Source: JBGRQA01 sp041725895
Lineage (GTDB): Bacteria > Bacteroidota > Bacteroidia > Bacteroidales > Marinifilaceae
Length of the DNA: 64,000 nt
NCBI GenBank assembly: GCA_041725895.1
Contig: JBGRQA010000012.1
Coordinates: 62,001 to 126,000, forward strand
Direction of reading: 5' to 3'
Position numbers and translations under genes: made by a program. Shown in pieces: positions 37,714-47,941 of the stretch (position 1 is its first letter; every line of letters starts with the position of its first letter). The notes below the pieces were generated by a model. That model worked only from the letters and a program-made list of their open reading frames with translations, had not been told where the DNA came from and searched no databases.

Positions 37714-38679
37714 ATGATTACACTAGGCACACTCAAAAGAATTGATGATTTACGGAAGGTATGGAAGCTGGAGGATAAAGATTTTTCGCAATGGCTGAGT
37801 CAGAAAGAGAATCTGGAACTTCTAAGTCAGGAAATCGGCATCAATCTGTCCCTCCAGGAAACCGAAGCCCGCACCGGCAATTTTTATGTGGATATCCTGG
37901 CCCATGAAGAAGAAACGGGAAAGAAAGTAATTATTGAAAACCAATTGGAACGTACCAACCACGATCATTTGGGCAAAATTATTACCTATGCCTCAGGGTA
38001 CGAAGCGGAATATATAATCTGGATCGTCAAAGATTTTAGGGACGAACACAAACAGGCACTGGATTGGCTGAATGAAAACACCAATGAAAAGATCAATTTC
38101 TTTGGTATAAAAATGGAACTCTGGCAGATTGACAATTCCTCCTATGCCCCTAAATTTCATGTAGTGTCCCAACCCAATCAGTGGTCGAAAGCCATTCGAA
38201 AAGGACAAAGTAGCAACACTATATCTGAAACGGGCCTTAAACAGCTTCGTTTTACAGAAGATTTTATCACACATTGCAAGGAAAATGGAACAAGTTTACA
38301 GCTGGGACGTCCCCAACCCTCAGCACCAGCCTACTATAACATAGGAATTGGTACATCGGAAGGGTCCATTGCCGTTAAATTTAATCTTTACAGCAAAATC
38401 GTAAAGGTCGAATTCTACTTTAAGAGCAAAGATACCTATTGGCCTCTAAAAAATGAGCTAAAGGAAGAAGTCGTAAAAACATTTACCAGTAAAGTAATCT
38501 ATGATGATCTGGAAAAATACAAAGGCGCAACCATGGGATTTCATCGCCAGTTCCAGATTGATGATGAGAAGAAATGGCCCGGCTATTTTTCCTGGATGAA
38601 AGAACATGCCGAGGAGCTTCAAAATAAAATCCCCGGGCTTTTGGCCAAAGCCAAAGAACTGGTACCTGTAGAGGATTGA
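37714..38679 (+). CDS. DUF4268 protein with PD-(D/E)xK-like N-terminal domain
   Basis: 321 residues. The first half carries NFYVDILAHEEETGKKVIIE and IENQLERTNHDHLGKIITYA, the D ... E-x-Q variant of a PD-(D/E)xK nuclease fold; the second half is the DUF4268 domain (SIAVKFNLYSKIVKVEFYF). Such proteins are soluble, often encoded near restriction or defence genes, and possibly act on DNA; activity is not proven because the final Lys is replaced by Gln. It is monocistronic here, between a PAS kinase and a papain-like gene, convergent with the latter across a shared terminator. Confidence 0.85.
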   Translation: MITLGTLKRIDDLRKVWKLEDKDFSQWLSQKENLELLSQEIGINLSLQETEARTGNFYVDILAHEEETGKKVIIENQLERTNHDHLGKIITYASGYEAEYIIWIVKDFRDEHKQALDWLNENTNEKINFFGIKMELWQIDNSSYAPKFHVVSQPNQWSKAIRKGQSSNTISETGLKQLRFTEDFITHCKENGTSLQLGRPQPSAPAYYNIGIGTSEGSIAVKFNLYSKIVKVEFYFKSKDTYWPLKNELKEEVVKTFTSKVIYDDLEKYKGATMGFHRQFQIDDEKKWPGYFSWMKEHAEELQNKIPGLLAKAKELVPVED

Positions 38680-38800
38680 TATCGAACGGTTGTATGAAAA
38701 CAAAGGATTCTCCTGAATAGCCCTCGCAAATCAATGGTACGAATCGCTATCCCGGTAAATCTGTGTCGAGTTCCTATGGCTTAAAATGACAATGCAAAAA

Positions 38801-38829
38801 AAAAGGTGGCCGAATTACGGACACCTTTT
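38801..38829. terminator. Bidirectional terminator between convergent genes
   Basis: AAAAGGTG-CCG pairs with CGG-CACCTTTT with one G/A mismatch, giving an A-run on one side and a T-run on the other. Serves the DUF4268 gene and the papain-like gene. Confidence 0.8.
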
Positions 38830-38922
38830 ATCTACCAACTGCCCTCTTCTGAATCGAAGAAGCAGAAATCCTTTAATTATCTCACATGGTAGGAAATAAA
38901 TTAAACTTTCCTATTCGTTTCC

Positions 38923-39777
38923 CTACTCAAAAACAACATAGGCCTCGCTCCATACTTTAGCCATTATGTCGTAGGAGATCCAACCATAACCATTGGTTCC
39001 CCAGGAGGTACCCCAGGAGTTAAGAACCTTAAATGCATTCAAATTATCATCGTAACCCACACAGCAGTAGCAATGCCCCCCATAATTTCTTCCTCTGGCT
39101 GTGGTCATCACATCACCGTCACCTAAATTGTAAAAGGCTTTGTATACAGCACCGGCTACGACTATGGGTTTTCCTTGCGCCAACTGTTGCTTAAAAGCAT
39201 CGAGGGTAACGGACACTCTCTGGTAATCAGAGATGGTATAATTTATCGCCTGTTGCATCTGATAGTCATTGGGATACAAGGAACACAATTCGTCGGTGTA
39301 AGGCATATCATCCCATACACATACTCCTTGATTCTTGAGGAGCTCCAATCCAGATACTGTGTAAGCACCTGATCCGCAATTGTCCGTGGCTTTTATCTGG
39401 TTATACACATACTCCGGACTGAAGATATTGGAGCCAAAGCCATAAGAACCTCCATTAGCCGACTTCCAACTAATACTCCGGCTTGCATAGGCTGTCCCCC
39501 AGGCCACACAGGAACCTTCGCCACCCTGGTTCCCAACAGGAGGACAATCCAGTTCTACACTCACAGGATAGGATTTCAGTTCTGAAGAAATTTCCACCAG
39601 AGGAACCTGTTCATAAACATCCCTGGGCGTAGGAATGCATCCAAAATTGAATAGTACCTCTTCCTGCTCCTGAACAACTTCATCCTTTACCGTCTCTTTC
39701 TGACAGGAATTAATGGTCAACAATAGACCCATTACTACAAAAGCCAGCATCGCTGTGCTTACTACTAATTTTTTCAT
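38923..39777 (-). CDS. Papain-like (C1) cysteine peptidase lipoprotein
   Basis: 284 residues. Lipoprotein signal ending LLTINSCQKE, then a mature C1-family domain: PVGNQGGEGSCVAWGTAYAS (catalytic Cys, oxyanion Gln), YGGHCYCCVGYDD (catalytic His) and KVLNSWGTSWGTNGYGWISY (Asn and Trp). All three catalytic residues are present, so a surface protease is expected. No long inhibitory propeptide is seen between the lipid anchor and the domain, which is short for the family. Unlike the C25 protease in this window it lacks a T9SS sorting tail. Confidence 0.9.
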   Translation of the reverse strand: MKKLVVSTAMLAFVVMGLLLTINSCQKETVKDEVVQEQEEVLFNFGCIPTPRDVYEQVPLVEISSELKSYPVSVELDCPPVGNQGGEGSCVAWGTAYASRSISWKSANGGSYGFGSNIFSPEYVYNQIKATDNCGSGAYTVSGLELLKNQGVCVWDDMPYTDELCSLYPNDYQMQQAINYTISDYQRVSVTLDAFKQQLAQGKPIVVAGAVYKAFYNLGDGDVMTTARGRNYGGHCYCCVGYDDNLNAFKVLNSWGTSWGTNGYGWISYDIMAKVWSEAYVVFE

Positions 39778-40619
39778 AATTAAAAATTTAATTGGTTAAA
39801 ACTTAATTGAGAAAAGATCAGGAGCCTTATCCAGACAAGGACTCCTACATCCGTCCATATTAAAAAATCAAAACAGATTCTTTTTGCTTTACAATTAATC
39901 ATCCTCCGGGAGCAAATTAATCCTAGTCATCAGAATATATCTAAATGATCAAATCCCACTCAATCCACTCAGTCTCTCCAAAAGAATACATCAACAGGTC
40001 TGGGGCCGAAATTTATCAAAATTGGTCCTTGATGAATACAGAATACTCATGCTTACAATAGAAAAAATAGGAGAACTGAAAACAGAACTGTTGGTGGGGG
40101 TCCTAATTACTTGCCGTTATGATTCATGTGTTTAAAATTGTTTTCATTGGTCACATGGAACTCGCCTAAGTTAATCATCTTCCTGTGTTGAAAGTATTTC
40201 TCATGGCTCGTTTCATTTTTTTAATGATTTGTAATGAAAGAAGAAAACATTCATTTTACAAAAGAGCGACACTGTAAAATTCTTATAACCAAATTTAAAG
40301 AAGGCTATGGCCAATGTCAATTTTCCTCCCAGAGCAAAGGAAAGGGATGTATAAACGGTAGTGGCTTTAAGATAATAGGTTACCCCATTCTGATTTTCGG
40401 TCAGATAACGGATCCTTTATTCCTAAAGGGAGGGCTAAAAAATTGGAGGAGTACAGAAACACATAGATTATTACTCTATTTGACAATTATACAAAGGATC
40501 CAGCATTTGATAAAACAATTCCTTTTAGGAGATATTATCTACTCTATGGTATAGAAAGCTTCATTGATTGATTAGTAATCATTGCCCCTCCATCTGAAAG
40601 CCGCAGCAGAATCTAACTT
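39778..40619. other. Gene-free stretch with a recurrent leader sequence
   Basis: About 840 bases. At 40131-40180 the sequence TTTTCATTGGTCAC ... CCTAAGTTAATC closely resembles 16150-16190 upstream of the thioredoxin-like gene. An open frame at 40234-40554 has no recognisable features. Confidence 0.45.
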
Positions 40620-43016
40620 CTACTCCAACAAATCAAATTCCTTGGTATCGTTAGTGCTGAAGGTTATTTTTTGGTCTTTCACAGCAATTTCCACCGGTTC
40701 GGCCCAGCCCCTGTCAAAATCAATTTTCAATTTACTGTGGCTAATGTCCAGTTTGATCCAATGGCTGCGGTAGCGAACGTGAAGGGATATGGATTTGATA
40801 TCATTGGGTAAGCGGGGATTCAGCCAAAGTACGTCATCGTGTATTTCCAGACCGGTATAGCAACGTTGAATCAAATCAACGGTCCCGGCCATGGCCCCCA
40901 GGTGAATCCCTTCAGGTGTAGTCCCTCCCTGCACATCCTTAAAATCACTCATCAGGGCTTTCTCAAAAGTCTTCCAGGAACGGTTACGGTCCGAACGGGC
41001 GTAAACCCATGAGTGAATCACCTGGCTAAGAGTAGAACCATGGGAGGTTCGTTTCTGATAGTAGGTAATGTTCTTTATGATACTTCGTTTCTTGAAATCG
41101 TAGCCCAGTTGACGAAACTGCTTCACAATCTCATCAGAAGAGAAGAGATAGAACAGCATCAACACATCAGCCTGCTTACTGGCTTTGTAACGGTTGGGGG
41201 AATCATTTTCCATTTCAAGGATACGGTCCAAACGCATTATTTCGCCATACTGTGCCTGGTATTTTTTCCAATCGAGTTCTACCAGTTCGTCATAGCCTTC
41301 GAATTGAGAGATAATATCGCCTTCGTGAAAGGGAATGTACATCCTATGGGCAATAACCTTCCATTTTTCAATATCTTCCTCCAACAGGTTGATTCTACCA
41401 GATAGCTCAATCCAGTGCTTCGGATCAAGCATTTCGAACAGATTCAGGGCACATTGAATCACCCAAACGGCCATAAAATTGGTATAGGCGTTGTTGTTCA
41501 GACCATGACTATCCATTCCGGGATATTGTGTATGGTATTCATCCGGTCCCATTACACTCCGAATCTCATACCGGTCGAGTTTGGGATTGAATTCCGCGAT
41601 ACTGGACCAGAATAAAGCAGTATCCAGGATAATTTCGGCCCCATAAAATATGAGAAATTCTTTATCGTTCGTAGCCTGGTAGTATTGCCACACATTGTAG
41701 GGAATCGCAGCATTAATATGCCTTTGCAACCAGGAATAATCAGGAATCCAACGCCCTGATACCGGATTCAAATGAATTTTCTGACTCTCCTCCCGTCCAT
41801 TGCTACCACTTTGCCATGGAAAAAGGGCTCCCTTGTATCCGTTCTCTCGAGCGATTTGCCGGGCCTCATCCAATCTTCGGTAGCGATACATCAGCGAAGA
41901 ACGAGCAATATGTGGCGCATGAAGGTTTAAATAGGGAAATATATACAATTCATCCCAAAAAATATGGCCCCGGTAGGCTTCCCCATGCCACCCCCGCGAG
42001 GGGACCCCAACATCCATATCAATACTATTTTTGGAAACAGTTTGGTTTAAATGAAAGATATGAAGACGAAGAATCAATTGTTCAGAATCCACACTCTCTA
42101 TTTCAATATCGTTCCGCTCCCATATTTGTTGCCAGGCAGCTACATGTTTCGCCAGAAGATGAGAGAAGGAAGACAAACGTCTCAATTTTGACTGCGCTTC
42201 GGTAAGAGGATCGCTAATGGCAAAATCTTTAGAGGTGTAAATAACAGCGAGCTTCTCAATGCGTATGGGTTGTAATTTTTCACAAGCAAACACCATATCG
42301 TGCCCAACAAAATCCGCCTCGCTAATTCTTTGACTATAGTAGTCTTGTTTTCTCTCATTGATTAAAATACTTGTTTTTACACCCTGTACCATTCGAACCA
42401 AAGATTGGTTGCTGGTAATTGCGAGGAAACACTCCTCATTCTCCATCCACCCTTTGCCGGATATATCATGATGCTTTCCATTAAATTTCCGATAGCGCTC
42501 TACGCCATTGTTGGTTACACCTCCGTCAATACCGGAACGAATGATAATATCCCCCTCCCAGTTTTCCGGAATCAATGTCCATTCTATTCCGGCCACATGC
42601 TGGTCATCCATGCTTACCATTCGCCGGCTTATCAATGATGTTTCCTTCCCCGAACGATCGGTAAAACGCATTTTTCGTTCCAGAATCCCGGTTTTCAGAT
42701 TCAGATTTTGAATGTATTCTCTTATCTCTACGTCAGCAAGATTGAACCAATCTCCATCCCGATGTTTAAAGGTAAGGAACAACCAGTTGGGCCAATTCAC
42801 CAGGTCTTCGTTTTCAACTTTCTCCCCTTCTACTTTGGAGGTTACCCTGTTGTATCCGCCGGCAAGATAAGTTCCGGGATAATTGTATTGGTTTCGGGCC
42901 ACTTCCTCCACAGCACCACGGGTGGCAAAATAGCCATTTCCCAAAGTACATAAAGCCTCCCGCAATGGATGTTCTTCCGGTTTCCATCCTTCATACTGGA
43001 TAATCCAATTGTCCAT
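40620..43016 (-). CDS. GH65 disaccharide phosphorylase
   Basis: 798 residues from the ATG at 43016 (a start at 43034 is in frame but aligns poorly). N-terminal beta-sandwich (about 1-265), then an (alpha/alpha)6 barrel with FWDELYIFPYLNLHAP, ENGYKGALFPWQSGSNGRE, the catalytic-acid block SVMGPDEYHTQYPG (Glu near 490) and the phosphate-loop TSHGSTLSQVIHSWVYARSD. GH65 enzymes phosphorolyse maltose, trehalose, kojibiose or nigerose to beta-glucose-1-phosphate; the exact sugar cannot be chosen by eye. Usually next to beta-phosphoglucomutase, but none is adjacent here, so it is an orphan. No signal peptide: cytoplasmic. Confidence 0.92.
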   Translation of the reverse strand: MDNWIIQYEGWKPEEHPLREALCTLGNGYFATRGAVEEVARNQYNYPGTYLAGGYNRVTSKVEGEKVENEDLVNWPNWLFLTFKHRDGDWFNLADVEIREYIQNLNLKTGILERKMRFTDRSGKETSLISRRMVSMDDQHVAGIEWTLIPENWEGDIIIRSGIDGGVTNNGVERYRKFNGKHHDISGKGWMENEECFLAITSNQSLVRMVQGVKTSILINERKQDYYSQRISEADFVGHDMVFACEKLQPIRIEKLAVIYTSKDFAISDPLTEAQSKLRRLSSFSHLLAKHVAAWQQIWERNDIEIESVDSEQLILRLHIFHLNQTVSKNSIDMDVGVPSRGWHGEAYRGHIFWDELYIFPYLNLHAPHIARSSLMYRYRRLDEARQIARENGYKGALFPWQSGSNGREESQKIHLNPVSGRWIPDYSWLQRHINAAIPYNVWQYYQATNDKEFLIFYGAEIILDTALFWSSIAEFNPKLDRYEIRSVMGPDEYHTQYPGMDSHGLNNNAYTNFMAVWVIQCALNLFEMLDPKHWIELSGRINLLEEDIEKWKVIAHRMYIPFHEGDIISQFEGYDELVELDWKKYQAQYGEIMRLDRILEMENDSPNRYKASKQADVLMLFYLFSSDEIVKQFRQLGYDFKKRSIIKNITYYQKRTSHGSTLSQVIHSWVYARSDRNRSWKTFEKALMSDFKDVQGGTTPEGIHLGAMAGTVDLIQRCYTGLEIHDDVLWLNPRLPNDIKSISLHVRYRSHWIKLDISHSKLKIDFDRGWAEPVEIAVKDQKITFSTNDTKEFDLLE

Positions 43017-43883
43017 AGGTATTAGTTTTAGCAATTCTCTACATCTTCTCTCCTGGTTCTTTCATGCCATTCCTTTCAATTTACTTACTTCTAGAGGTAA
43101 AGTCAAGGCTTTTGTTTTCATAATTCTATTAGAGATTGTTACAATTCCATTTCCATAGAAAGATCACGTAATGGAAATGCAGCGATTGCGCAAAAATGGT
43201 TTACCTTTTCCACCAATCAATTTTAAAACCTGGAGGACTGGTTATTTACAAACCCAACGATCCGTTTGGAGCTGTGTTTGCGTCGAATGCATCGCCATAT
43301 CCTTAGGTGGAAAATCGTTCTTACCTTAATTGGCTTTGCCCAAAGATGTACTATTTGAAAAAAATGAAAGAATGATGAGACATTTTCACTGCATCCAATT
43401 TTTTCTGCAAGAGAAGAAAAAAGTGGATGCAGAAGTAGGAAAGACATGATACTTTTTAGCAACATGACAGCTTTCTCCCGAGCAATTTTCCCCTCTAGAA
43501 ATACTGAATAATTCTTTCATTTTTTAATCTCATTTGGAATCAGTTGTTAAAAACCGCACCTGCATCTCAAGAAATCAATCAGGTAAGCAACTGAAATTGT
43601 GTGCATTTTGACACACAAAAAAGGAGACTAAAACTTTTGTGTTATTGTTTATTAAGTCAACCAAACATTTTATCTTTGCTTTTGATAAAGCAAAAAACTA
43701 CTTACACTCCTAAATTTACATTACGAAGAATACTATCGGCATCTACTGTCTGCTAACAAAACAGTCTGTGCATCTAATATTTCACCCCTATTTTGTACTT
43801 AGTAAAATTTTAGGTTTTTGTAATGATTTGTGGTCATAGCACCAATTGATTTTTGCTTCGTGCTCATTCGAAAATTATATTTC
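43017..43883. other. Divergent regulatory region between GH65 and AsmA genes
   Basis: No credible gene. Contains one promoter-like match at 43645-43678 for the AsmA operon. AT-rich. Confidence 0.45.
43645..43678 (+). promoter_or_regulatory. Possible promoter for the AsmA operon
   Basis: TATCTTTG at 43671-43678 fits the -7 consensus; TTG at 43645-43647 is 23 bases away, longer than ideal. It is about 205 bases upstream of the ATG. Confidence 0.35.
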
Positions 43884-46800
43884 ATGAAACACATTATAAA
43901 GTTCCTTAAAAGACTTTTAATAATTGTAAGTGCTCTCCTTATTTTGCTTGTTTTAATTGCAGAATTGGCTGAAGATGCTATTGTCAATCGAACACTTAAG
44001 GTAATAAACCAGACTGTTCCTGCAACGGTTGAAATTGGTGATGTTTCCTTTTCTCTGATAAAAAAATTCCCCTTGGCCACCCTGGAGTTTAAAAATATCA
44101 TCGTAAAATCAAATCAAGATTCTGTCGAGCTTTCTCTCCGTCCCGATACCCTCTTAAATGCAGCAAGATTATTTGTTTCGGTAAATGCCATGAATTTAAT
44201 GAATGGCTCACTTGATGTTAAAAGGCTGGATTTGGAAAAGGGAAATTGCAACTATTTCGTGAATGATCAAGGACTGGGTAACTTTGACTTTCTATTCCCG
44301 GAATCAGATACGATCACTGATGAAAGCAACTCGACGAGTTATTCAATTAATCTAAAAAAGATCGTTTTAAAAGAGTTAAAACTAAGCTATTGGGATGTTC
44401 AAAATAGGACTCGAGCCAGCTTACTGTTCGAAAAAAACAAAGCAAAGATTAAACTCAACAAAGATGTTTGCGTGGCTCAAATTACCGGAAATGCTAGTTG
44501 CAGTAATTGTAGCTTTTCAGACAGCCCTATAAACATGATGCAAAAGGCTGAGGTAAGCTACCAGCTTAACTACAAAAATGGGGTCCTTGGCATTAAATCG
44601 ATAAAACTATCCTCAGAAGGACTCGAATTAAATGCAAATGGAAATATAAACCTGACTCAGAAATACCCTGCCAATATTCAAGTTCAGAATTGCAGAATAC
44701 ACCTGGACACCATCAGCAAATACATTCCCAAAACACTCATGAGCGAATATGGTATTGAAAAAGTTGCTGGAACAGTAAATCTAAAAGCAAGCATTAAAGG
44801 GGATCTATTGGATTCCATTCTACCACATACTAAAGTTGATTTTAATCTGATTCAGGGAGAAATTGTCAGCCAACATTATCCCGTCGTTGATCAAATCAAT
44901 TTGAAATTCTCACTGACCAACGGAGAACTTCGAAATCTGCAAAGTACTACCATCAATTGTGAAAGACTACAATTTTCAAGCAATAAAAGTAATGCCAAAC
45001 TAGATTTCACCATCAAAGACTTAACTCACCCCCTATACACATTCAATTCGGACATTCATCTTAATTTGGCCGAGTTAGATTCACTTATACCAGACACTCT
45101 TGTACAGAAAATTAAGGGGGAAATTCAAGCCAACATTAATGGAAAGGGCAAATTAACTTCCTGGGACCAATTACAAGATCCGGATTATCTGCGTCAAAAT
45201 AGTACGGCAAATATTAAGATAACCAATCTATCATGCCAGAAGGATTCCAACCTCGCTATTGAAACTGTATCGGCTCAATTATCTTATAATCAAGACAGCA
45301 TTCGCATTGAGAAACTTAAGGGATCATTACCTGCACAACACTTAAATATTAGGAACACCTCTTTGTTAGCCCATCTTAAGGGTAAAATGTCAAATCTGAA
45401 TCACTTTGGTCTGGATATAGAATCCGTTCAGCTTGAGACCAACTACTGCAAACTACTAGGTACTATAAGTTTGAATAATTTGACTAAACCGAATTACAAA
45501 CTTAGCTGCCAATCCAGTTTTGATCTTGCTGAAATAAAGAAATTGATACCGGATTCCTTAATAACCGATGTAAGCGGACAAGTTGATTTTAATATTGTGT
45601 CGACAGGGCAACTTCATCCCGATTCCATCAGCAATGAATTTGCTGATCTGTTCTTGAACAAAAGCGAAACGTTGATCAATTTCCGCGATATGTCCGTTCT
45701 TCTACCCGATCCGATGATGAACATTGACCAGTTTTCGGGACAGATTTCACTTAAGCGCGATACCCTAAGAATTAATCAAACCATGGGGGTTTTTAATGGA
45801 ATGGATTTTAAAGTGGATTCAACTCAGATTTTGAATTACTACAACACTTTAATCGATAATAAAGCTGAACAACTCTCGGTTGTGGGCTCTCTACATTTTG
45901 GTGACATTGATTATGCCTTGGTTGATTCTCTCATGAATAATTACCAGGAGAAATCAGCCAATCCAAAACAAGAGGTAGATGTTAAACCACGAAATTTTAA
46001 TTTTGAGGTTAAAGGAAATCTGTCTTGTAACAGCTTCAAATACAAGGATGCGAAATTTACGAATATCAACAGCCTTTTTAATGCAAGTGACAGCCTGTAT
46101 GTTTTCGATCAATTTGAATTTAATGCTTTCGGTGGAAAGGTTAACAACTCTATAAAATACAGCATTGTTTCCGACAACAGGCAATCTCTGGCAGTAAAAA
46201 ACAATACAGAACAGATAGACATTCATCAACTCCTGAAAGATTTCGACAACTTCAAAGAGTTTGAACAGGATTATATTGTGGCAGATCAAATCAGTGGAAA
46301 ATTAACGACTGATTTACACGGTCAATTCTTACTCTTGGGAGATACTCTGGTAAATGACTCTACAATGGTAAAAGGAAATTTAAAGCTGGAAAACGGAGGT
46401 CTTTTTAATTACGAACCGGCTCAGGAACTATCCAAATTTACGAATATTACCGAGTTAGATAATATGAAATTCAAAACCATCGAAAGTCAGGTGTTTGTAT
46501 TTAAGAATGCAGTGTATGTTCCTCAAACGGAAATTAAGAGCAACGCAATGGATATTTCTGCCTATGGTATGCAAACTTTTGGTGAGGATTATGAATATCA
46601 TTTACGCATCTATCTGGGTGAAATTCTATATGGAAAAACCAAAAGAATACGTGAAAAGCAGGAAAAGAAAAAGAATAAACCCGATGGAGGAACTTCAGGT
46701 CTAAAATCTCTCTTTGTTGTTTCAAAAAGTATAAATGGGGAAACCAAAAATGGATTGGACAGTAAAAAAGCCAGAATGCGAATGAAAACAAAAATCAAGT

Positions 46801-46886
46801 TGCAAAATGTTGTTCTGGATATTATTTTTCATCCCAAATTAGAAAATTTCGAAACGGGTGTTAATCGTACTTACACAAAAAAATAG
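43884..46886 (+). CDS. AsmA-family envelope lipid-transport/assembly protein
   Basis: 1000 residues from the ATG at 43884. A single N-terminal membrane helix (HIIKFLKRLLIIVSALLILL) then a long periplasmic domain of repeated beta-strands, as in AsmA/YhdP/TamB-like proteins that bridge membranes for phospholipid traffic. The VEIGDVSFSLIKKFPLATLE opening and C-terminal ELSKFTNITELDNMKFKTIE with KTKIKLQNVVLDIIFHPKLE fit AsmA N- and C-terminal regions. Internal repeats (KLIPDSLITDVSGQVDFNI, SLIPDTLVQKIKGEIQANIN) are seen. First of three genes; the DsbA-like gene follows after five bases, so they are clearly an operon. Confidence 0.85.
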   Translation: MKHIIKFLKRLLIIVSALLILLVLIAELAEDAIVNRTLKVINQTVPATVEIGDVSFSLIKKFPLATLEFKNIIVKSNQDSVELSLRPDTLLNAARLFVSVNAMNLMNGSLDVKRLDLEKGNCNYFVNDQGLGNFDFLFPESDTITDESNSTSYSINLKKIVLKELKLSYWDVQNRTRASLLFEKNKAKIKLNKDVCVAQITGNASCSNCSFSDSPINMMQKAEVSYQLNYKNGVLGIKSIKLSSEGLELNANGNINLTQKYPANIQVQNCRIHLDTISKYIPKTLMSEYGIEKVAGTVNLKASIKGDLLDSILPHTKVDFNLIQGEIVSQHYPVVDQINLKFSLTNGELRNLQSTTINCERLQFSSNKSNAKLDFTIKDLTHPLYTFNSDIHLNLAELDSLIPDTLVQKIKGEIQANINGKGKLTSWDQLQDPDYLRQNSTANIKITNLSCQKDSNLAIETVSAQLSYNQDSIRIEKLKGSLPAQHLNIRNTSLLAHLKGKMSNLNHFGLDIESVQLETNYCKLLGTISLNNLTKPNYKLSCQSSFDLAEIKKLIPDSLITDVSGQVDFNIVSTGQLHPDSISNEFADLFLNKSETLINFRDMSVLLPDPMMNIDQFSGQISLKRDTLRINQTMGVFNGMDFKVDSTQILNYYNTLIDNKAEQLSVVGSLHFGDIDYALVDSLMNNYQEKSANPKQEVDVKPRNFNFEVKGNLSCNSFKYKDAKFTNINSLFNASDSLYVFDQFEFNAFGGKVNNSIKYSIVSDNRQSLAVKNNTEQIDIHQLLKDFDNFKEFEQDYIVADQISGKLTTDLHGQFLLLGDTLVNDSTMVKGNLKLENGGLFNYEPAQELSKFTNITELDNMKFKTIESQVFVFKNAVYVPQTEIKSNAMDISAYGMQTFGEDYEYHLRIYLGEILYGKTKRIREKQEKKKNKPDGGTSGLKSLFVVSKSINGETKNGLDSKKARMRMKTKIKLQNVVLDIIFHPKLENFETGVNRTYTKK

Positions 46887-46891
46887 CAGGA

Positions 46892-47527
46892 ATGAAAAAG
46901 ATCTCCTTCAACCAATTTATGTATGGTATTTCGTTTTTGTTAGTGATCTGCATCATTCTCACTATATTGAATAAGTATGTTTTTAAAGATCCCCACTCCC
47001 CCATACATCTTAACCAAAACGTCACAACAAATAGAAATGATATAATCTTTGGAAATCCCAATTCTCCTGAAACTATATATATGTTTTCATCCTATAAATG
47101 TGGCTACTGTAGACAATTTTTCAGAACGGTTTTTCCTAAGTTAAAGGCAAATTATATCGATAAAGGTAATCTTAAATTAGTTGTGAAATTGGTTGAACCC
47201 AGTCAGGATCGCGATATGATGTATGCACTGGAGGTTGGCATTGGCATCAATCAATTTGGAGATTTTCGAAAATTTCATGAACTTTTATTGCACGACAACA
47301 ATGTGGTATACACCGATGATTTTAAAGATCTTTGTGACGATGTTTTGAGAACTAATTCTGATATTGCAGAGTGTATACTGAAAGAAACAGTCCACAACTA
47401 TCTAAAGGAGAACAATAGAGAATTTACGGAACTAAAACTGACCGGAACACCCAGTTTCATAATTAATCAGAAGCTATACAAGGGCTATCTTGAATACAAC
47501 GAAATTGAAAAAATAATAAGAAACTAG
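46892..47527 (+). CDS. DsbA/DsbG-like thioredoxin-fold oxidoreductase
   Basis: 211 residues. N-terminal membrane helix (FMYGISFLLVICIILTILN), then a periplasmic thioredoxin fold with SSYKCGYCRQFFRTVFPKLK (active-site CGYC near 69-72), KLVVKLVEPSQDRDMMYAL and the cis-proline segment LTGTPSFIINQKLYKGYLE. CGYC and the TPSF loop are typical of DsbA/DsbC/DsbG-type thiol-disulfide exchangers. Translationally close to the AsmA gene (five-base gap, CAGGA before ATG) and to the Cys-rich lipoprotein that follows, which is a plausible substrate. Confidence 0.85.
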   Translation: MKKISFNQFMYGISFLLVICIILTILNKYVFKDPHSPIHLNQNVTTNRNDIIFGNPNSPETIYMFSSYKCGYCRQFFRTVFPKLKANYIDKGNLKLVVKLVEPSQDRDMMYALEVGIGINQFGDFRKFHELLLHDNNVVYTDDFKDLCDDVLRTNSDIAECILKETVHNYLKENNREFTELKLTGTPSFIINQKLYKGYLEYNEIEKIIRN

Positions 47528-47549
47528 AAATTTTATAATACAAAACAAA

Positions 47550-47891
47550 ATGAAGAAAAAATTAATTTTTATGCCATTGTCACTGCTTGGTGTTTTGGCT
47601 CTACTACAGTTTGGTTGTAGTTCGGATGACACAGAAGATGTTTGCGAAGCATTCACCCCTCCAGAATGCAAAACGGAAACTGAAGCTACAGCATGTTGTA
47701 GTGATGAAAGTTCGTGTTACTACCTGTACAACGGGAAAAAATATGCTTACAGTGATGAAGGTAAAAAGGAACTTATAGCTGTAATGTGCCCCAATATCTC
47801 GATGGAACAAACATCCAGAATTCAAGAGCAAATGGCTGCTCAAACAAGAAGGCTAATCAAAGAAATCCGCATTAGTTCAGTTTGCGAATAA
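47550..47891 (+). CDS. Cys-rich lipoprotein
   Basis: 113 residues. Lipobox LLQFGC, then a mature domain with nine cysteines in clustered positions (CEAFTPPEC, ATACCSDESSC, AVMC, SSVCE) and YYLYNGKKYAYSDEGKKELI. The dense cysteines and position directly after a DsbA-like gene suggest a disulfide-stabilised envelope protein whose folding needs that enzyme; inference. No named family recognised. The transcript ends at a strong terminator. Confidence 0.75.
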   Translation: MKKKLIFMPLSLLGVLALLQFGCSSDDTEDVCEAFTPPECKTETEATACCSDESSCYYLYNGKKYAYSDEGKKELIAVMCPNISMEQTSRIQEQMAAQTRRLIKEIRISSVCE

Positions 47892-47899
47892 AAATAAAA

Positions 47900-47937
47900 G
47901 GCTGTCGATCATTGAACGACAGCCCTTTATTTTTTGT
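47900..47937. terminator. Terminator shared by convergent genes
   Basis: 8-bp perfect stem GGCTGTCG/CGACAGCC (47900-47907 with 47917-47924) followed by CTTTATTTTTTG. A-rich on the other side, so it can serve the TlpA-like gene too. Confidence 0.85.
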
Positions 47938-47941
47938 TTCT

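Noticed and set aside
40234..40554. 106-residue plus-strand frame upstream of GH65
   Set aside because: No domain, no ribosome site, residue mix typical of translated non-coding DNA.
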